Below, piece after piece: positions 40,290-49,819 of a stretch of 64,000 bases of DNA; the first letter of the stretch is position 1; the number at the start of each line of letters is the position of its first letter. The notes beneath the pieces are model-generated. The model was not told the origin of the DNA, ran no database searches, and worked only from the letters and a program-made list of their open reading frames with translations. The DNA is from Desulfovibrio sp. (GTDB lineage: Bacteria > Desulfobacterota > Desulfovibrionia > Desulfovibrionales > Desulfovibrionaceae): contig JAITSV010000034.1 of the NCBI GenBank assembly GCA_031287575.1, forward strand, positions 124,001 to 188,000, written 5' to 3'. The translations under genes and the position numbers were made by a program.

Positions 40290-40395
40290 CTCGCGTAACG
40301 GGCACGCCACGCGCCCTTCGGGTCTGACGCTCTGCGCACGATGCCCATAACGCTCGCAGGCTCGCGTAACGGGCACGCTACGCGCCCTTCGGGTC
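40290..40395. repeat. 35-bp direct repeat, two copies
   Basis: 40290-40324 and 40361-40395 differ at one base (GCCAC versus GCTAC). Each contains CTCGCGTAACGGGCACGC and ends CGCGCCCTTCGGGTC; they are 36 bases apart. Confidence 0.8.
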
Positions 40396-40432
40396 GGTGC
40401 CAACGGGCGAAAAGCCCCTTCGGAAACACGCC

Positions 40433-42466
40433 CTACGCGCGCAGCCTGTGCAACGCCTGCTCCAGTTGCGCGGCCATTTCCGACAGTTCGCGGATGGCCA
40501 CGGCGGACTGCTGCATGCCCCCCGCCGTTTCCGCCGCGATGTCGCTGACCGACTGCACCGTGCGCCCGATCTGCTCGCTGGCGGCGGACTGTTGCTCCGC
40601 CGCCGTGGCAATGCCGTTGACCTGCGCGGCCGATTCACCCACGATGCGCACGATGGCCGTCAGTGCCTCGCCCGATTCACGGGCCGACCGGGTGGCCTCG
40701 TCCACCGCCGCCACGGAATGCTCCACCGCGTCCACGTTGCGCCGGGCCACGTCCTGGATGCCCCGCACGCTGCCGCCCACTTCCGCCGTGGCCAGCATGG
40801 TGCGTTCGGCCAGCTTGCGCACCTCGTCGGCGACAACGGCAAAACCGCGTCCGGCGTCCCCGGCCCTCGCCGCCTCGATGGCGGCGTTCAGCGCCAGCAG
40901 GTTGGTCTGGTCCGCGATGTCGGCGATCATTTCCATGACCTTGCCGATGGCCTCTGCCTTCACGCCCAGTTCCTGCATGTTGCGGCGCACCGTGTCCGAT
41001 CCCGCCGCAACCTTCTCGATGGCGGTGACGGTACGGGCCACCACCTGCGCCCCTTCTTCCGCGTTGCGGCGCGAATCGTCGGAGTTGCGGCTGGTGGCGG
41101 CGGCGCTGGCGGCCACCTCTGCCACGGCCCCGTTCATCTGGGTGATGGCAGACAGGGTTTCGGCCATGCGCTGCTGCTGCACCTCCGCCCCGGCACCCAC
41201 CTGTTCGGCCTGGGCGGCCAGTTCTTCCGCAGCGGCGGCGATGCGCGCGGAAATGGCGTGGGCCTCGTCCGCCACGGATAGCATGGTCCGGTTGGCCGCT
41301 TCCACCCCCGTGCGGGCCTCGTCCGCCTGCTGCATGGCCAGCCGTGCCCGCTCCGATTCCTCCCGCGCGCGCTGCGATTCCTCTTCGGCGCTGGCAAGGT
41401 GGGCTTTCAGAGATTCCACCATGTCCACGATGTGGCCGTATACGCCGACGTGGGGGCTGCCGTCGTCGATGGCGTAGTCGCCCTCGGTGACCCGCCGGGC
41501 GATGTCGGCCAGTTCGCCGGGGTCCTTGCCGAGTTGACGCATGGTGCCGCGCGGCAGGACACAGGCGATGACCGTGCCGACGCACGTCGCCGCCAGGGCC
41601 ACCCCGGCCAGAAGCCACGTGGCCGTTCGGGACGCGGCGGCCAGAGCCTCTCCGGCGTGGGCCATGGACTCTCCGGCTGCCGCCTGGGCCGCCTCCAGCA
41701 CCTGGCGCTGCTGCTCCAGCGCGGCAAAGCGCGCCTGCATGGTGCCCGCGCACAGGCCGAAGGCCATGCTGTACTCGTTCAGCAGCCCCTGCAACTGCCC
41801 CAGGGCCTCGACCACGGCCGGGTCGCTCTGGCCTTCCCCGGCCAGTTCCAGCTGCTTGCGCACTTCGAACAGGTTGCGGTTCACCTTGCGGCGCAGATCC
41901 TTGTCCGGCTGCACCAGAAACTGCCCCGCGTGCACCCGCACGGCGCCGAAGCCTTCCATGGCCGCGGCCAGGTGCCGGTAACGGCCAAAGCGGGCCGCAT
42001 CCGGCGCCGCCTGCATGGAGGCGGAAAGCGTTTCCTCCAGCTTGGCGGCGGCGGCCTGCACCGCCTCCGCATTGCGGGTCAGCCCCTCGCGCATGACCGA
42101 AATTTCCTGGGTGGAGGAAACCAGCTGCCCGAAGGCCGTCTTGAACTTTTCCAGGTTCTCCACCAGGGCCTTGCCGTCGGCGGCGGCCCACTCTTCGCTC
42201 AGGGTGCCCATGACACCGGTGACGATGGCCAGTGCGCCGTCGAGGTGCTGGTCGGTAACGTCGGTCTGTGCTTCCTCGCCGAGCAGCATGTAGCGTCCCA
42301 TGGACGCCTCGGCCGAAGACATCTGGCGCATGCCCGTTTCGATGGCCGTGGCGTACCCGCCATATCTGACCATGTCGTGCATTCCCCGCCACCCGATGCC
42401 GCCGACGACGACCGTCAGCAGGAGTACGGCCAGAAAACCCAGATAAAGCTTGGTCTTCAGAAGCAT
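40433..42466 (-). CDS. Methyl-accepting chemotaxis protein
   Basis: 677 residues with GGAGG upstream. N-terminal helix about 5-27 ([21 protein letters not shown]), a periplasmic helical-bundle sensor of about 250 residues, second helix near 285-305 ([24 protein letters not shown]), HAMP, then a long signalling domain with the conserved hairpin tip [38 protein letters not shown]. The C-terminus (ALHRLRA) has no CheR pentapeptide. The ligand is unknown; its position within the sulfolactate locus makes sulfolactate or a related acid a reasonable guess. Confidence 0.92.
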   Translation of the reverse strand: MLLKTKLYLGFLAVLLLTVVVGGIGWRGMHDMVRYGGYATAIETGMRQMSSAEASMGRYMLLGEEAQTDVTDQHLDGALAIVTGVMGTLSEEWAAADGKALVENLEKFKTAFGQLVSSTQEISVMREGLTRNAEAVQAAAAKLEETLSASMQAAPDAARFGRYRHLAAAMEGFGAVRVHAGQFLVQPDKDLRRKVNRNLFEVRKQLELAGEGQSDPAVVEALGQLQGLLNEYSMAFGLCAGTMQARFAALEQQRQVLEAAQAAAGESMAHAGEALAAASRTATWLLAGVALAATCVGTVIACVLPRGTMRQLGKDPGELADIARRVTEGDYAIDDGSPHVGVYGHIVDMVESLKAHLASAEEESQRAREESERARLAMQQADEARTGVEAANRTMLSVADEAHAISARIAAAAEELAAQAEQVGAGAEVQQQRMAETLSAITQMNGAVAEVAASAAATSRNSDDSRRNAEEGAQVVARTVTAIEKVAAGSDTVRRNMQELGVKAEAIGKVMEMIADIADQTNLLALNAAIEAARAGDAGRGFAVVADEVRKLAERTMLATAEVGGSVRGIQDVARRNVDAVEHSVAAVDEATRSARESGEALTAIVRIVGESAAQVNGIATAAEQQSAASEQIGRTVQSVSDIAAETAGGMQQSAVAIRELSEMAAQLEQALHRLRA

Positions 42467-42948
42467 GCTGCCCTCCGGAGTTGCTGTTCCGCCGACGCCC
42501 CGCCGGAGCCAACAGGCCGCCGTCGGAGCGCGTCACCGGTCCGCGCGGACCGGCCCCGCCTGAGACTGTTCCGCCCCCTTGCGTTGCAGGTTCGATGCAT
42601 GCAGGCCGCCTGTCGGCCCTGGCTGCCCCCCCCGGACAGGTCCCCTGCTTCTGTCGTCTTGCCCGGCCCGAATGCCATGGTTCCCCGGATTCCACGGATA
42701 TCCCGGGTTCCCCGGACGCCCCCGGACGCCCCCGGAAACACGCGCCGACCGCCGCGCCCCTTTGCGGCCCGGAGCAGCCCGCCGGGCAGTCCGGGCCCCT
42801 GTCGCCCGTAGGGGCGGGCGGACTCCGCAGCGCCGGACCTTGCGGTTTCGACGTTTTCGCGACCGGCTTGCCGTAACGGCCCTTTCGGGACCGACCCGGT
42901 CGCAGCGCGGAATCCGCCCGCCGTCTCAGGAGGAGGCAGGCAAAGTGT
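42467..42948. other. Gene-free region between the chemoreceptor and LarA-like genes
   Basis: 482 bases of GC-rich sequence with short iterations (CCGGACGCCC repeated near 42,715). No gene, clear promoter or terminator that I can support. Confidence 0.4.
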
Positions 42949-44199
42949 CTATTTCCGGTAAAAGAACGAAGAGTTGGCGTTCTTCACCACGGCCACGCGC
43001 GGGTCCCGCATCCCCGCCAGCCAGGTGTTCACGGTTTCCTGCATGTCGCCGGGCGTCAGCAGGCATTCGCGCAGCCGGGCCTGGTCCAGGTCGGAATGCA
43101 CCACCACCTCGAAGCTGGTGGTGGCCCGCGCGAACAGGAAGCCCTTGTGCGCGCCCATGCGGAACGCCCCGGACTCGAAGTCCTTCTTCAGCGAATGCGC
43201 GCACGGGAAGCGCCGCACGTAGTCGTGATACACCTCGTCGCCGATGCCCTGGCCGCACTCGGCCACCAGCAGCACCTTCGCGCCGGGCGCGGCGCACTGC
43301 ACCGCCGTGTTCAGCCCCTTCTGGGCCTGGTACAGGCAGATGTCCTTGGGCGTGCCGCCGCACGAGGCGATGACGATGTCATAGGGCTTGTCGTAGGCCA
43401 GCCCGTACACCTGCGCCGTGACCTTGGCCGCCGCGCGCATGACCAGCGGCGGCCAGCCCGCCAGCACGGCCACCGGGCGCTTGGCCGCGTCCAGCACCAC
43501 GTTGACGGCCATGGACACCCCGGCCAGTTCACCGGCCTCGTCCAGGTCGAGGCGCACGGGGTTGGTGTCTATGGCGCCCACGGTGGCGGCCGGGTCGCGC
43601 ATCAGGCGGTGGTTGGCCTGGATCATGGCGGCAGAGGCGCAGCCGATGACCACGCCCTTGGCCCCGCCGGTGAAGCCCACGAACTGGTGCGCGTCCACCA
43701 TGCCGATGACCAGCCGCAGTTCCGCCGCCCCGTAGGCGGCATTGACCTCCACCGGGGTGCCGCGCGTGGTGGCGCCGAAGCGCGCCAGCGCCGAGTGCTC
43801 GGCGTCATGGGCAACCACCCGGCAGCCGCGCAGATCCTCCGGCAGCACGCGGGCCAGCTGGGCCTCGTCCGCCGGGGGATGCAAACCGCCGCCCACCACG
43901 ATCACCACGTCTTCCGGCTTCAGGGACGGATAGGCCGCGAACAGTCTGTCCAGCAGCGGCGGCAGCAGCAACCGCACCGGCACGGGCCGCGTTTCGTCGG
44001 GCACGGCGATGGCCACGGAACGCGGTGCCGGCCGGTCTTCCAGCCGCAGGCAGCCCAGCGGATCGTCCAGGGCGGCGTGCAGGGCCGCCAAAGGATCGGC
44101 CAGCGGCTCGACGGGGTTCGGTTCGAACACGTCCACGTGGGCGGAATCCGGCAATTCCAGGGGCACGTAGCCGTGCCCGTATTTCAGGTCGATGCGCAT
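42949..44199 (-). CDS. LarA-family nickel-pincer racemase, candidate sulfolactate racemase
   Basis: 416 residues from the ATG at 44199, with GAGAGG upstream; longer in-frame starts lack support. Catalytic residues of lactate racemase LarA are all present at the expected spacing: His107 (GGGLHPP), His171 (VDAHQFVGFTGG), Lys181 (GGAKG, attachment of the pincer cofactor), His197 (QANHRLM), plus Asp68 and Arg71 in DETRP. It should racemise or epimerise a 2-hydroxyacid using the nickel-pincer nucleotide; the cofactor genes larB, larC and larE are not in the window. Sulfolactate as substrate is my inference from the locus, which has an (R)-dehydrogenase but no (S)-sulfolactate dehydrogenase. Lactate or malate are the alternatives. 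Confidence 0.8.
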   Translation of the reverse strand: MRIDLKYGHGYVPLELPDSAHVDVFEPNPVEPLADPLAALHAALDDPLGCLRLEDRPAPRSVAIAVPDETRPVPVRLLLPPLLDRLFAAYPSLKPEDVVIVVGGGLHPPADEAQLARVLPEDLRGCRVVAHDAEHSALARFGATTRGTPVEVNAAYGAAELRLVIGMVDAHQFVGFTGGAKGVVIGCASAAMIQANHRLMRDPAATVGAIDTNPVRLDLDEAGELAGVSMAVNVVLDAAKRPVAVLAGWPPLVMRAAAKVTAQVYGLAYDKPYDIVIASCGGTPKDICLYQAQKGLNTAVQCAAPGAKVLLVAECGQGIGDEVYHDYVRRFPCAHSLKKDFESGAFRMGAHKGFLFARATTSFEVVVHSDLDQARLRECLLTPGDMQETVNTWLAGMRDPRVAVVKNANSSFFYRK

Positions 44200-44353
44200 G
44201 AAACGAAACCTCTCGCATGAAATGTTGCCGCAACGGGATGCCCCGAAAAGGCCGAACCCCCGCCGCGCGGTACCAGCACGGGAACACGCACGACGGGGGC
44301 GGAACGGAAGGCGCCTACGGCCCACGCCGGGCATCGGGCGCACGAAAGGCGGC

Positions 44354-44380
44354 GGGGACGCCCAACAGCATCGCGTCCCC
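44354..44380 (-). terminator. Hairpin between terC and the LarA-like gene
   Basis: GGGGACGC at 44354-44361 pairs with GCGTCCCC at 44373-44380. It is short and without a T-run; it may end terC or only separate the two genes. Confidence 0.4.
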
Positions 44381-44396
44381 GTCACGCCGGGCCGCA

Positions 44397-45110
44397 TCAG
44401 CCGTCATCGGAAACCCTGTTGCGCACCACCGCACGGTGCAGGCGGGGGTATGCCAGCACGAGCGCGACCCCCAGGATCATGGCGCCGTATTCCACCACCG
44501 GGGTCTGGGGCAGCACCGAATGCATGAACGGATCGGTGACGATCATCTCGCCCCCCACCTTGCCCAGCACCGCCGCACCGATGGTGATGATGATGGGATA
44601 GCGTTCCATGAGCGTGGACAGCAGGTTCGAGGTGAACACCACGAAGGGAATGCTGAGCGCCAGGCCGAAGATGAGCAGGCCAAGGCTGCCCTTGGAGGCG
44701 CCCGCCACGGCCAGGATGTTGTCGGTGGACATGACGAGGTCGGCCACCACGATGGTGAGCATGGCGTCGAACAGGCCCTTGCACTCGTGGCAGTCCTTTT
44801 CCTCGCCGCCGCCTTCCATCAGCAGCTTGACCGCTATCCACAGGATCAGCGCGCCGCCCACCAGCTTGACGTAGGCAAGGCCCAGCAGCTTGGCCGCGAA
44901 GAAGGTAAGGATGATGCGCAGCACCACGGCCGCGCCGGAACCGAGCAGGATCCCCATCATCTTCTGGCGATGGGGCAGGTTGCGCACCGCCAGCGCGATG
45001 ACCACGGCGTTGTCCCCGGCAAGGACAAGGTCGATGAGCACGATGCTGAGCAGCGCGCTTAAGAATTCCCAGGTAAAGGCTATGCCGCCGGGAAACAGGA
45101 CGTCCATCAT
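44397..45110 (-). CDS. TerC/YjbE-family integral membrane protein
   Basis: 237 residues with GGAGAGAG upstream. Seven membrane segments and the family motifs LIDLVLAGDNAVVIALAVRNLP and VVADLVMSTDNILAVAGAS, whose buried Asp residues suggest ion transport. TerC proteins have been linked to metal (Mn) export and tellurite resistance. The link to sulfolactate metabolism is only positional, because a strong terminator separates it from the transporter genes upstream. A KDCHECKG loop could bind metal. Confidence 0.85.
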   Translation of the reverse strand: MMDVLFPGGIAFTWEFLSALLSIVLIDLVLAGDNAVVIALAVRNLPHRQKMMGILLGSGAAVVLRIILTFFAAKLLGLAYVKLVGGALILWIAVKLLMEGGGEEKDCHECKGLFDAMLTIVVADLVMSTDNILAVAGASKGSLGLLIFGLALSIPFVVFTSNLLSTLMERYPIIITIGAAVLGKVGGEMIVTDPFMHSVLPQTPVVEYGAMILGVALVLAYPRLHRAVVRNRVSDDG

Positions 45111-45144
45111 CTGACTCTCTCCTTGAAAATGATCGGCGAAAAAG

Positions 45145-45181
45145 ACGCCCGGCGTGACGTACAGCGCGCCACGCCGGGCGT
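45145..45181 (-). terminator. Intrinsic terminator after tctA-like gene
   Basis: ACGCCCGGCGTG (45145-45156) pairs perfectly with 45170-45181; on the minus strand the stem is followed by CTTTTTCG. It ends the transporter transcript before terC. Confidence 0.88.
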
Positions 45182-45195
45182 TTCAGGAGCGGTGG

Positions 45196-46704
45196 TTAAT
45201 CGTCGCCGTCGGCAAGGGCCTCGGCCTCGCCGCTCTTGTACTGGGCCCACAGGCCGCGCACGAACGAGCCGATGGACAGCACCATGAACACGCAGGCGAT
45301 GGGGCGGGTGAAGAACACGCTCCACGAACCGCGCGACATGAGCAGGGACTGCGACAGCGAGGTTTCCAGCATCTGGGCCAGCACGCTGGCAAGCACCAGG
45401 GGCGCCATGGGGAACTTCAGCTTGCGCATCAGGTAGCCGACGACGCCGAAGATCAGGGTCACCCACACGTCGAACAGCATGAAGCGGATGCTGTATGCCC
45501 CGAGCACCGCGAACACGAGGATCAGCGGCCCGAGCACGGGGAAGGGAATGAGGGCGATGCGCGCCCACATGCCCACCAGCGGCAGGTTGAGCACCAGGCA
45601 GATCAGGTTGCCCACGTACATGGAGGCGATGATGGCCCACACGAAGGTGGGGTCGGACTGGAACAGCAGCGGGCCGGGTTGCAGGCCGTACATCATCAGG
45701 CCGCCCAGCAGCACCGCCAGGGCCGGGCCGGTGGGCAGGCCGAAGGCCAGCAGGGGCACGAAGCCGCCGCTGGAGGTGGCGTTGTTGGCGCCTTCGGGTG
45801 CGGCCACGCCTTCGATGGCCCCCTTGCCGAAGCTTTCGGGGTTCTTGGACAGGCGTTTTTCCATGTCATAGGCCACGAAGGTGGTCACGGCGGGGGAACA
45901 GCCGGGCAGAAGCCCCATGAAAAAGCCCACGATGGACGAGCGCAGCATGACCCAGCGGCAGCGGTACACGTCGGCCCACTTGGGCATCCATTCGACCTTG
46001 CGGTTGTCGAGCATGTAGGTGATGCGCTGCTCGACGTTGCAGAACACTTCGCCCAGGGCGAACAGGCCGATGATGACGCTGATGAAGTTGACCCCGGCCA
46101 TGAGGTCTTCAGAGCCGAAGGTCAGGCGGCCCACGCCGGTCAGCGGGTTCTGGCCCACCATGGCGGCGGTGAGGCCCAGGATGGCGCTGACAAGGCCCTT
46201 GAACAGCGCCTTGCCGGCCAGGCTGACCACCAGGGACAGGCCCATGACCATCAGGGCGAAGTACTCGGGCGGGCCGAAGTACAGGGCGAAGCTGGCCAGG
46301 GTGGGCGCGAAGAAGGTCAGGCCCAGCAGGCTGACCGTGCCCGCCACGAACGATGATATGGCCGATATGGCAAGTGCGGCGCCTGCCCTCCCCTGTTTTG
46401 CCATCTCGAAGCCGTCCAGCGCCGTGGGCACGGACGAGGCTTCGCCGGGGATGTTGACCATGATGGCCGTGGTGGACCCGCCGTACATGGCGCCGTAGTA
46501 GATGGCGGCCAGCATGATGATGGCGGGGGTCGGCGGCAGGAAGGTGGTCAGCGGCAGCAGGATGGCGATGCCGCTGGAGGGGCCGATGCCGGGCAGCACG
46601 CCGACAAGGGTGCCCACGAAGCAGCCCACGAAGGCCCACATGATGTTTTCGGGGCTCATGGCGATGGCGAACCCCTGGAACAACAGGTCGAATGAGAAGA
46701 ACAT
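45196..46704 (-). CDS. Tripartite tricarboxylate transporter large permease (TctA family)
   Basis: 502 residues with AGGAGA upstream. TctA family with about 12 membrane segments and the hallmark GVLPGIGPSSGIAILLPLTTFLPP near residues 38-61 and the second copy GLLPGCSPAVTTF. It is the large membrane subunit of a TTT importer together with the next two genes upstream. In known sulfolactate degraders the importer SlcHFG is of this class, so sulfolactate is the inferred substrate. Confidence 0.93.
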   Translation of the reverse strand: MFFSFDLLFQGFAIAMSPENIMWAFVGCFVGTLVGVLPGIGPSSGIAILLPLTTFLPPTPAIIMLAAIYYGAMYGGSTTAIMVNIPGEASSVPTALDGFEMAKQGRAGAALAISAISSFVAGTVSLLGLTFFAPTLASFALYFGPPEYFALMVMGLSLVVSLAGKALFKGLVSAILGLTAAMVGQNPLTGVGRLTFGSEDLMAGVNFISVIIGLFALGEVFCNVEQRITYMLDNRKVEWMPKWADVYRCRWVMLRSSIVGFFMGLLPGCSPAVTTFVAYDMEKRLSKNPESFGKGAIEGVAAPEGANNATSSGGFVPLLAFGLPTGPALAVLLGGLMMYGLQPGPLLFQSDPTFVWAIIASMYVGNLICLVLNLPLVGMWARIALIPFPVLGPLILVFAVLGAYSIRFMLFDVWVTLIFGVVGYLMRKLKFPMAPLVLASVLAQMLETSLSQSLLMSRGSWSVFFTRPIACVFMVLSIGSFVRGLWAQYKSGEAEALADGDD

Positions 46705-46716
46705 GTGCGGACTCTC

Positions 46717-47175
46717 CTATGCACCCAGCACGCCGAGCGGGAAACTAAGCGAGAGGTAGTGGATCATGAGATAGATGCTCACGGCGGTACCGATTCCAGT
46801 CAGTATCCCGGCAAGCACGCTCATGCCGAGGTAGGGCACGAGAACGGCGACGAAGATCATGCTGGCAACGGGCAGGCCCAGCAGTTCGATGACGGCGACA
46901 TATATCACCAGGGCCACCATGGTGACGCCTATGTGGCGCCAGCCTTCCATGTCGGGCCACTCGACGGGAATTTCCTCGCCCTTGTAGGTGATGGCCCGCA
47001 CGACCAGCAGCAGGCCCCCCACGGCGGTCAGCACGCCACACAGCAGCGGCAGCGCCTTGGCGGGCAGACGTTCGCCCATGAGCGCCGGGATGCTCATGGC
47101 GGCCAGGGCCACGGCGATGCCCAACAGGCAGATGAAGATGCCGCTCACGATGTCGGCAGAGCGGAGTGTCCGCAT
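46717..47175 (-). CDS. Tripartite tricarboxylate transporter small permease (TctB family)
   Basis: 152 residues from the ATG at 47175, with AGAGGGGG upstream; a start at 47199 would overlap the intercistronic hairpin. Four membrane segments (SGIFICLLGIAVALAAMSIP, LPLLCGVLTAVGGLLLVV, and two near the C-terminus). It is 12 bases upstream of the tctA-like gene and forms the small membrane subunit. Confidence 0.9.
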   Translation of the reverse strand: MRTLRSADIVSGIFICLLGIAVALAAMSIPALMGERLPAKALPLLCGVLTAVGGLLLVVRAITYKGEEIPVEWPDMEGWRHIGVTMVALVIYVAVIELLGLPVASMIFVAVLVPYLGMSVLAGILTGIGTAVSIYLMIHYLSLSFPLGVLGA

Positions 47176-47201
47176 AGAATGCCCCCTCTTCGGATGCACG
47201 A

Positions 47202-47239
47202 GGGGGGCAGGGCCGGAGGCACTACCGGCCCTGCCCCCC
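47202..47239 (-). terminator. Intercistronic 15-bp hairpin between tctC- and tctB-like genes
   Basis: GGGGGGCAGGGCCGG (47202-47216) pairs perfectly with 47225-47239 around an 8-base loop. No T-run follows on the minus strand. This placement after a binding-protein gene usually raises its mRNA level over the membrane subunits by partial termination or 3'-end protection. Confidence 0.75.
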
Positions 47240-47249
47240 CGTGTACGCG

Positions 47250-48218
47250 TTACTTTTTGATGGACTTGGCCAGTTCGGTGTACTCGGCGGTCACCTTCTT
47301 GATGTACGCGACGCTGGCGTCATGTCCCATGGACAGGGGCACGAAGCCCTGGTCGCGCATTTCCTTCTGGATCTCCGGATTGTTGGCGATTTCCAGGAAG
47401 GCCTTTTCAAGGGTGGCCACCGCTTCGGCCGGGGTGTTCACGGGAACGCCCACGCCACGGTCGATGGAGTCGACCATGTCGAAGCCCTTTTCCTTCAGGG
47501 TCGGCGCATCGGGGAAGTGCGGGAAGCGCTGCTCGGTGGAGAACGCCAGCACGCGCAGCTTGTCCTTGAAGCGCACGAGGTCGTCGGAGTTGGCGAACAC
47601 GGCATCCACGTGGTTGCCGAGGATGGCGGTCATCTGGGGGGCCGAGCCGGTGAACGGCACGTAGCTGAAATTCACGCCCGCCAGCTTTTCAAGGCGCAGG
47701 GTGGCCATGTGGTGGCCGGAGAATGCCGCGGAGCCGCCGATGGTCACGCCGCCCGGGTCCTTCTTGGCGGCGGCCAGCAGATCGTCAAGCGTCTTGAGGG
47801 GGCTGTCGGTATTCACCGCGAGGCCGAGGGGCGTGCTCTGGAACATGGCCACGGGCACGATCTGCTCGGTCTTGTAGCCCACGTTCTGCTGCATGGGTTG
47901 CAGGATGATGTGCGGGGTATTGATGGTGTAGAAGCTGTAGCCGTCGGGCTTGGCGCGGGCCAGTTCCTTCCAGCCCACGGCACCGCCGCCGCCGACGACG
48001 TAGTCGACCACGACCTGCTGGCCCAGGATCTGGTGCAGGTACTTCTGCTGGCGGCGGGCTTCACGGTCGGACTGTCCGCCCGGATCGAAGGTCACCACGT
48101 AGGAAAGCTGCTTGGAGGGGAACTTGTCTTCCGCCGAGGCGGACGCGGTCCAGAGCATGGCGACGCACAGGAACGCGAGGGCGAAAACGTTGCGGAGGCT
48201 GTAGCACCGGTTCTTCAT
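47250..48218 (-). CDS. Tripartite tricarboxylate transporter solute-binding protein (TctC/Bug family)
   Basis: 322 residues. Signal peptide about 1-29 (LRNVFALAFLCVAMLWTASASA). Bug/TctC fold: YVVTFDPGGQSDREARR near 40-56, the VVDYVVGGGGAVGWKELARAKPDGY segment, and GITIGGSA-like GGVTIGGSAAFSGHH. It captures the anion in the periplasm for the TctAB-like membrane pair. It lies directly downstream of suyB, so sulfolactate is the expected ligand. Confidence 0.93.
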   Translation of the reverse strand: MKNRCYSLRNVFALAFLCVAMLWTASASAEDKFPSKQLSYVVTFDPGGQSDREARRQQKYLHQILGQQVVVDYVVGGGGAVGWKELARAKPDGYSFYTINTPHIILQPMQQNVGYKTEQIVPVAMFQSTPLGLAVNTDSPLKTLDDLLAAAKKDPGGVTIGGSAAFSGHHMATLRLEKLAGVNFSYVPFTGSAPQMTAILGNHVDAVFANSDDLVRFKDKLRVLAFSTEQRFPHFPDAPTLKEKGFDMVDSIDRGVGVPVNTPAEAVATLEKAFLEIANNPEIQKEMRDQGFVPLSMGHDASVAYIKKVTAEYTELAKSIKK

Positions 48219-48292
48219 GGCCTTTCTCCTGCCGGCCGGAAGAGGCCGGGCTCGTTGACCTATAAACCTACAGTCCCAGACACTAGGGAGAA

Positions 48293-48322
48293 GCTCCCCC
48301 CGTGGCCGTCCACGAGGGGAGC
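48293..48322 (-). terminator. Hairpin between suyB and the transporter genes
   Basis: GCTCCCCCCGTGG (48293-48305) pairs with CCACGAGGGGAGC (48310-48322), with one mismatch. No T-run follows, so it may attenuate rather than stop transcription into the transporter genes. Confidence 0.5.
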
Positions 48323-48333
48323 GGAGGTACGGA

Positions 48334-49497
48334 CTAGGCGCTTTCGTACAGGCGGGTAAGGACGAACTCGCGGTGGCCCAGCACTTCGGCGGCGGTGTTG
48401 CGGCCGTTGGCGGTACGGATGGCCATTTCCACCAGCTTGTCGCCGGCGCCGTCCATGGTCAGCTCCTTGCGCAGGATGCCCGACACGTCCACGTCGATGT
48501 GCTCGCTCATGGTGCGCACGGTGCGCGGGTTGGCGCACAGCTTCACCACGGGAAGGATGGGGTTGCCGATGACGTTGCCCTGCCCGGTGGGGAACAGGTG
48601 CACCACGTAGCCGGCAGCGGCGCACAGGGTCACCATTTCGGCGGCGGCCGACGAGGAGTCCATGAACCACAGGCCGGGGCCGGTGGGGGCTTCGGCCTTG
48701 TCCAGGCAACCCACGACCGGAGCCTTGCGGCCGATCTTCTGGATGTTGCCGAGGGCCTTTTCCTCGATGGTGGTCAGGCCGCCTTCGATGTTGCCCTTGG
48801 TGGGCTGCGAGTCGGAAAGGTCGCTGGTCTTGTGGTCGTCCACAAGCTTCGCGTAGCGGTCGAAGAAGAACTGGAACTGCTTGCGCACTTCGTCGTTGGC
48901 ACAGCGTTCCAGCACCAGGTGCTCGCCGCCGGTCAGTTCGGTGGTTTCACCGAACAGCAGGGTGCAGCCCTTTTCGTACAGCTTGTCGAAGGCGTTGCCC
49001 ACGGTGGGGTTGGAGGCGATGCCCGAGGTGGTGTCGGATTCACCGCACTTGGTGGACACCCACAGGTCGCTCACCGGGCACTCCACGCGCTGCAGCTCGG
49101 TGGCCCAGTGCATGAATTCCTTGGCCTTGCGCGAGGCGTTGCAGATGGTGTTGTGGTCGCCGTTCTGCTCGATGGAGAAGCCCGCCACCGGCTTGCCGGT
49201 CTTGGCGATGCCTTCCACGATGCGACTGGTCCACTGCGGCTCGATGCCGATAACCACCACGGCGGCCACGTTGGGGTTGCTGCCCACGCCGATCAGCGTG
49301 CGGAAGTGCAGTTCCAGGTCTTCACCGAACTGCAGGCGGCCATAGGGGTGCGGCAGGGCCATGGTGCCCTTGACGTTGTTGGCCACCGCTTCCGACGCGG
49401 CGTTGGAAAGGTCGTCCAGGGGCAGGATGACCACGTGGTTGCGCACGCCCACGCGGCCATTTTCGCGGCGGTAGCCGAGGAAGGTATTAGCGGTCAT
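48334..49497 (-). CDS. suyB: (2R)-sulfolactate sulfo-lyase, large subunit
   Basis: 387 residues of the altronate/galactarate dehydratase (UxaA/GarD) C-terminal family. It keeps the stretches I know from characterised Suy[23 protein letters not shown] at the N-terminus, [92 protein letters not shown] and [11 protein letters not shown]. With SuyA it splits (R)-sulfolactate into pyruvate and sulfite using an iron centre. In a sulfate reducer the sulfite feeds the dissimilatory sulfite reductase. It follows suyA by four bases. Confidence 0.95.
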   Translation of the reverse strand: MTANTFLGYRRENGRVGVRNHVVILPLDDLSNAASEAVANNVKGTMALPHPYGRLQFGEDLELHFRTLIGVGSNPNVAAVVVIGIEPQWTSRIVEGIAKTGKPVAGFSIEQNGDHNTICNASRKAKEFMHWATELQRVECPVSDLWVSTKCGESDTTSGIASNPTVGNAFDKLYEKGCTLLFGETTELTGGEHLVLERCANDEVRKQFQFFFDRYAKLVDDHKTSDLSDSQPTKGNIEGGLTTIEEKALGNIQKIGRKAPVVGCLDKAEAPTGPGLWFMDSSSAAAEMVTLCAAAGYVVHLFPTGQGNVIGNPILPVVKLCANPRTVRTMSEHIDVDVSGILRKELTMDGAGDKLVEMAIRTANGRNTAAEVLGHREFVLTRLYESA

Positions 49498-49501
49498 TGT
49501 A

Positions 49502-49786
49502 CTACCACCTCTTGGTCTTGACGTTGTGAACGTGCAGGTGTTCGCCCTGCTTGATGGGAGCGATGACCTTGCCGATGTCGGTACCGTACTTGATCACGGT
49601 GTCACCCACGGACAGGTCCTTCAGGGCCAGCTTGTGCCCGATGGGAATATCGTTGCGCACCTTGAAGGTAATGGTCCGGTCCTCGGCCATCACCCACCCG
49701 GTCAGGTCCTGACCGGCCTTGACGCCTTCAACAGCCACGACGCCGACGGAATCGCCGTCTTCGTGCACCAGAAATTGAATCGACAT
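49502..49786 (-). CDS. suyA: (2R)-sulfolactate sulfo-lyase, small subunit
   Basis: 94 residues from the ATG at 49786, preceded by AAGGAGG. SAF-domain protein, the counterpart of the UxaA N-terminal domain ([58 protein letters not shown] with the His-X-His). It is the first gene of the suy transcript. The promoter just upstream carries the palindromic operator that matches the GntR regulator's own upstream half-sites, so induction by sulfolactate or a product is likely. Confidence 0.95.
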   Translation of the reverse strand: MSIQFLVHEDGDSVGVVAVEGVKAGQDLTGWVMAEDRTITFKVRNDIPIGHKLALKDLSVGDTVIKYGTDIGKVIAPIKQGEHLHVHNVKTKRW

Positions 49787-49819
49787 GGAATTCCTCCTTG
49801 GGGAGCGTTGTTGGAAACA

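Larger units (their letters stand above)
40028..40432. other. Repeat-rich intergenic region between comC and the chemoreceptor gene
   Basis: About 400 bases made almost wholly of repeats: element D copy 2, repeat copy C and a 35-bp direct repeat. No gene seen. Confidence 0.7.

Noticed and set aside
40290..40395. CRISPR array
   Set aside because: Only two repeats, no further units, no cas genes nearby.
48334..49786. Annotation as altronate or galactarate dehydratase
   Set aside because: Long stretches match SuyB/SuyA specifically, and the locus has a ComC-like dehydrogenase and a TTT importer but no uronate genes.
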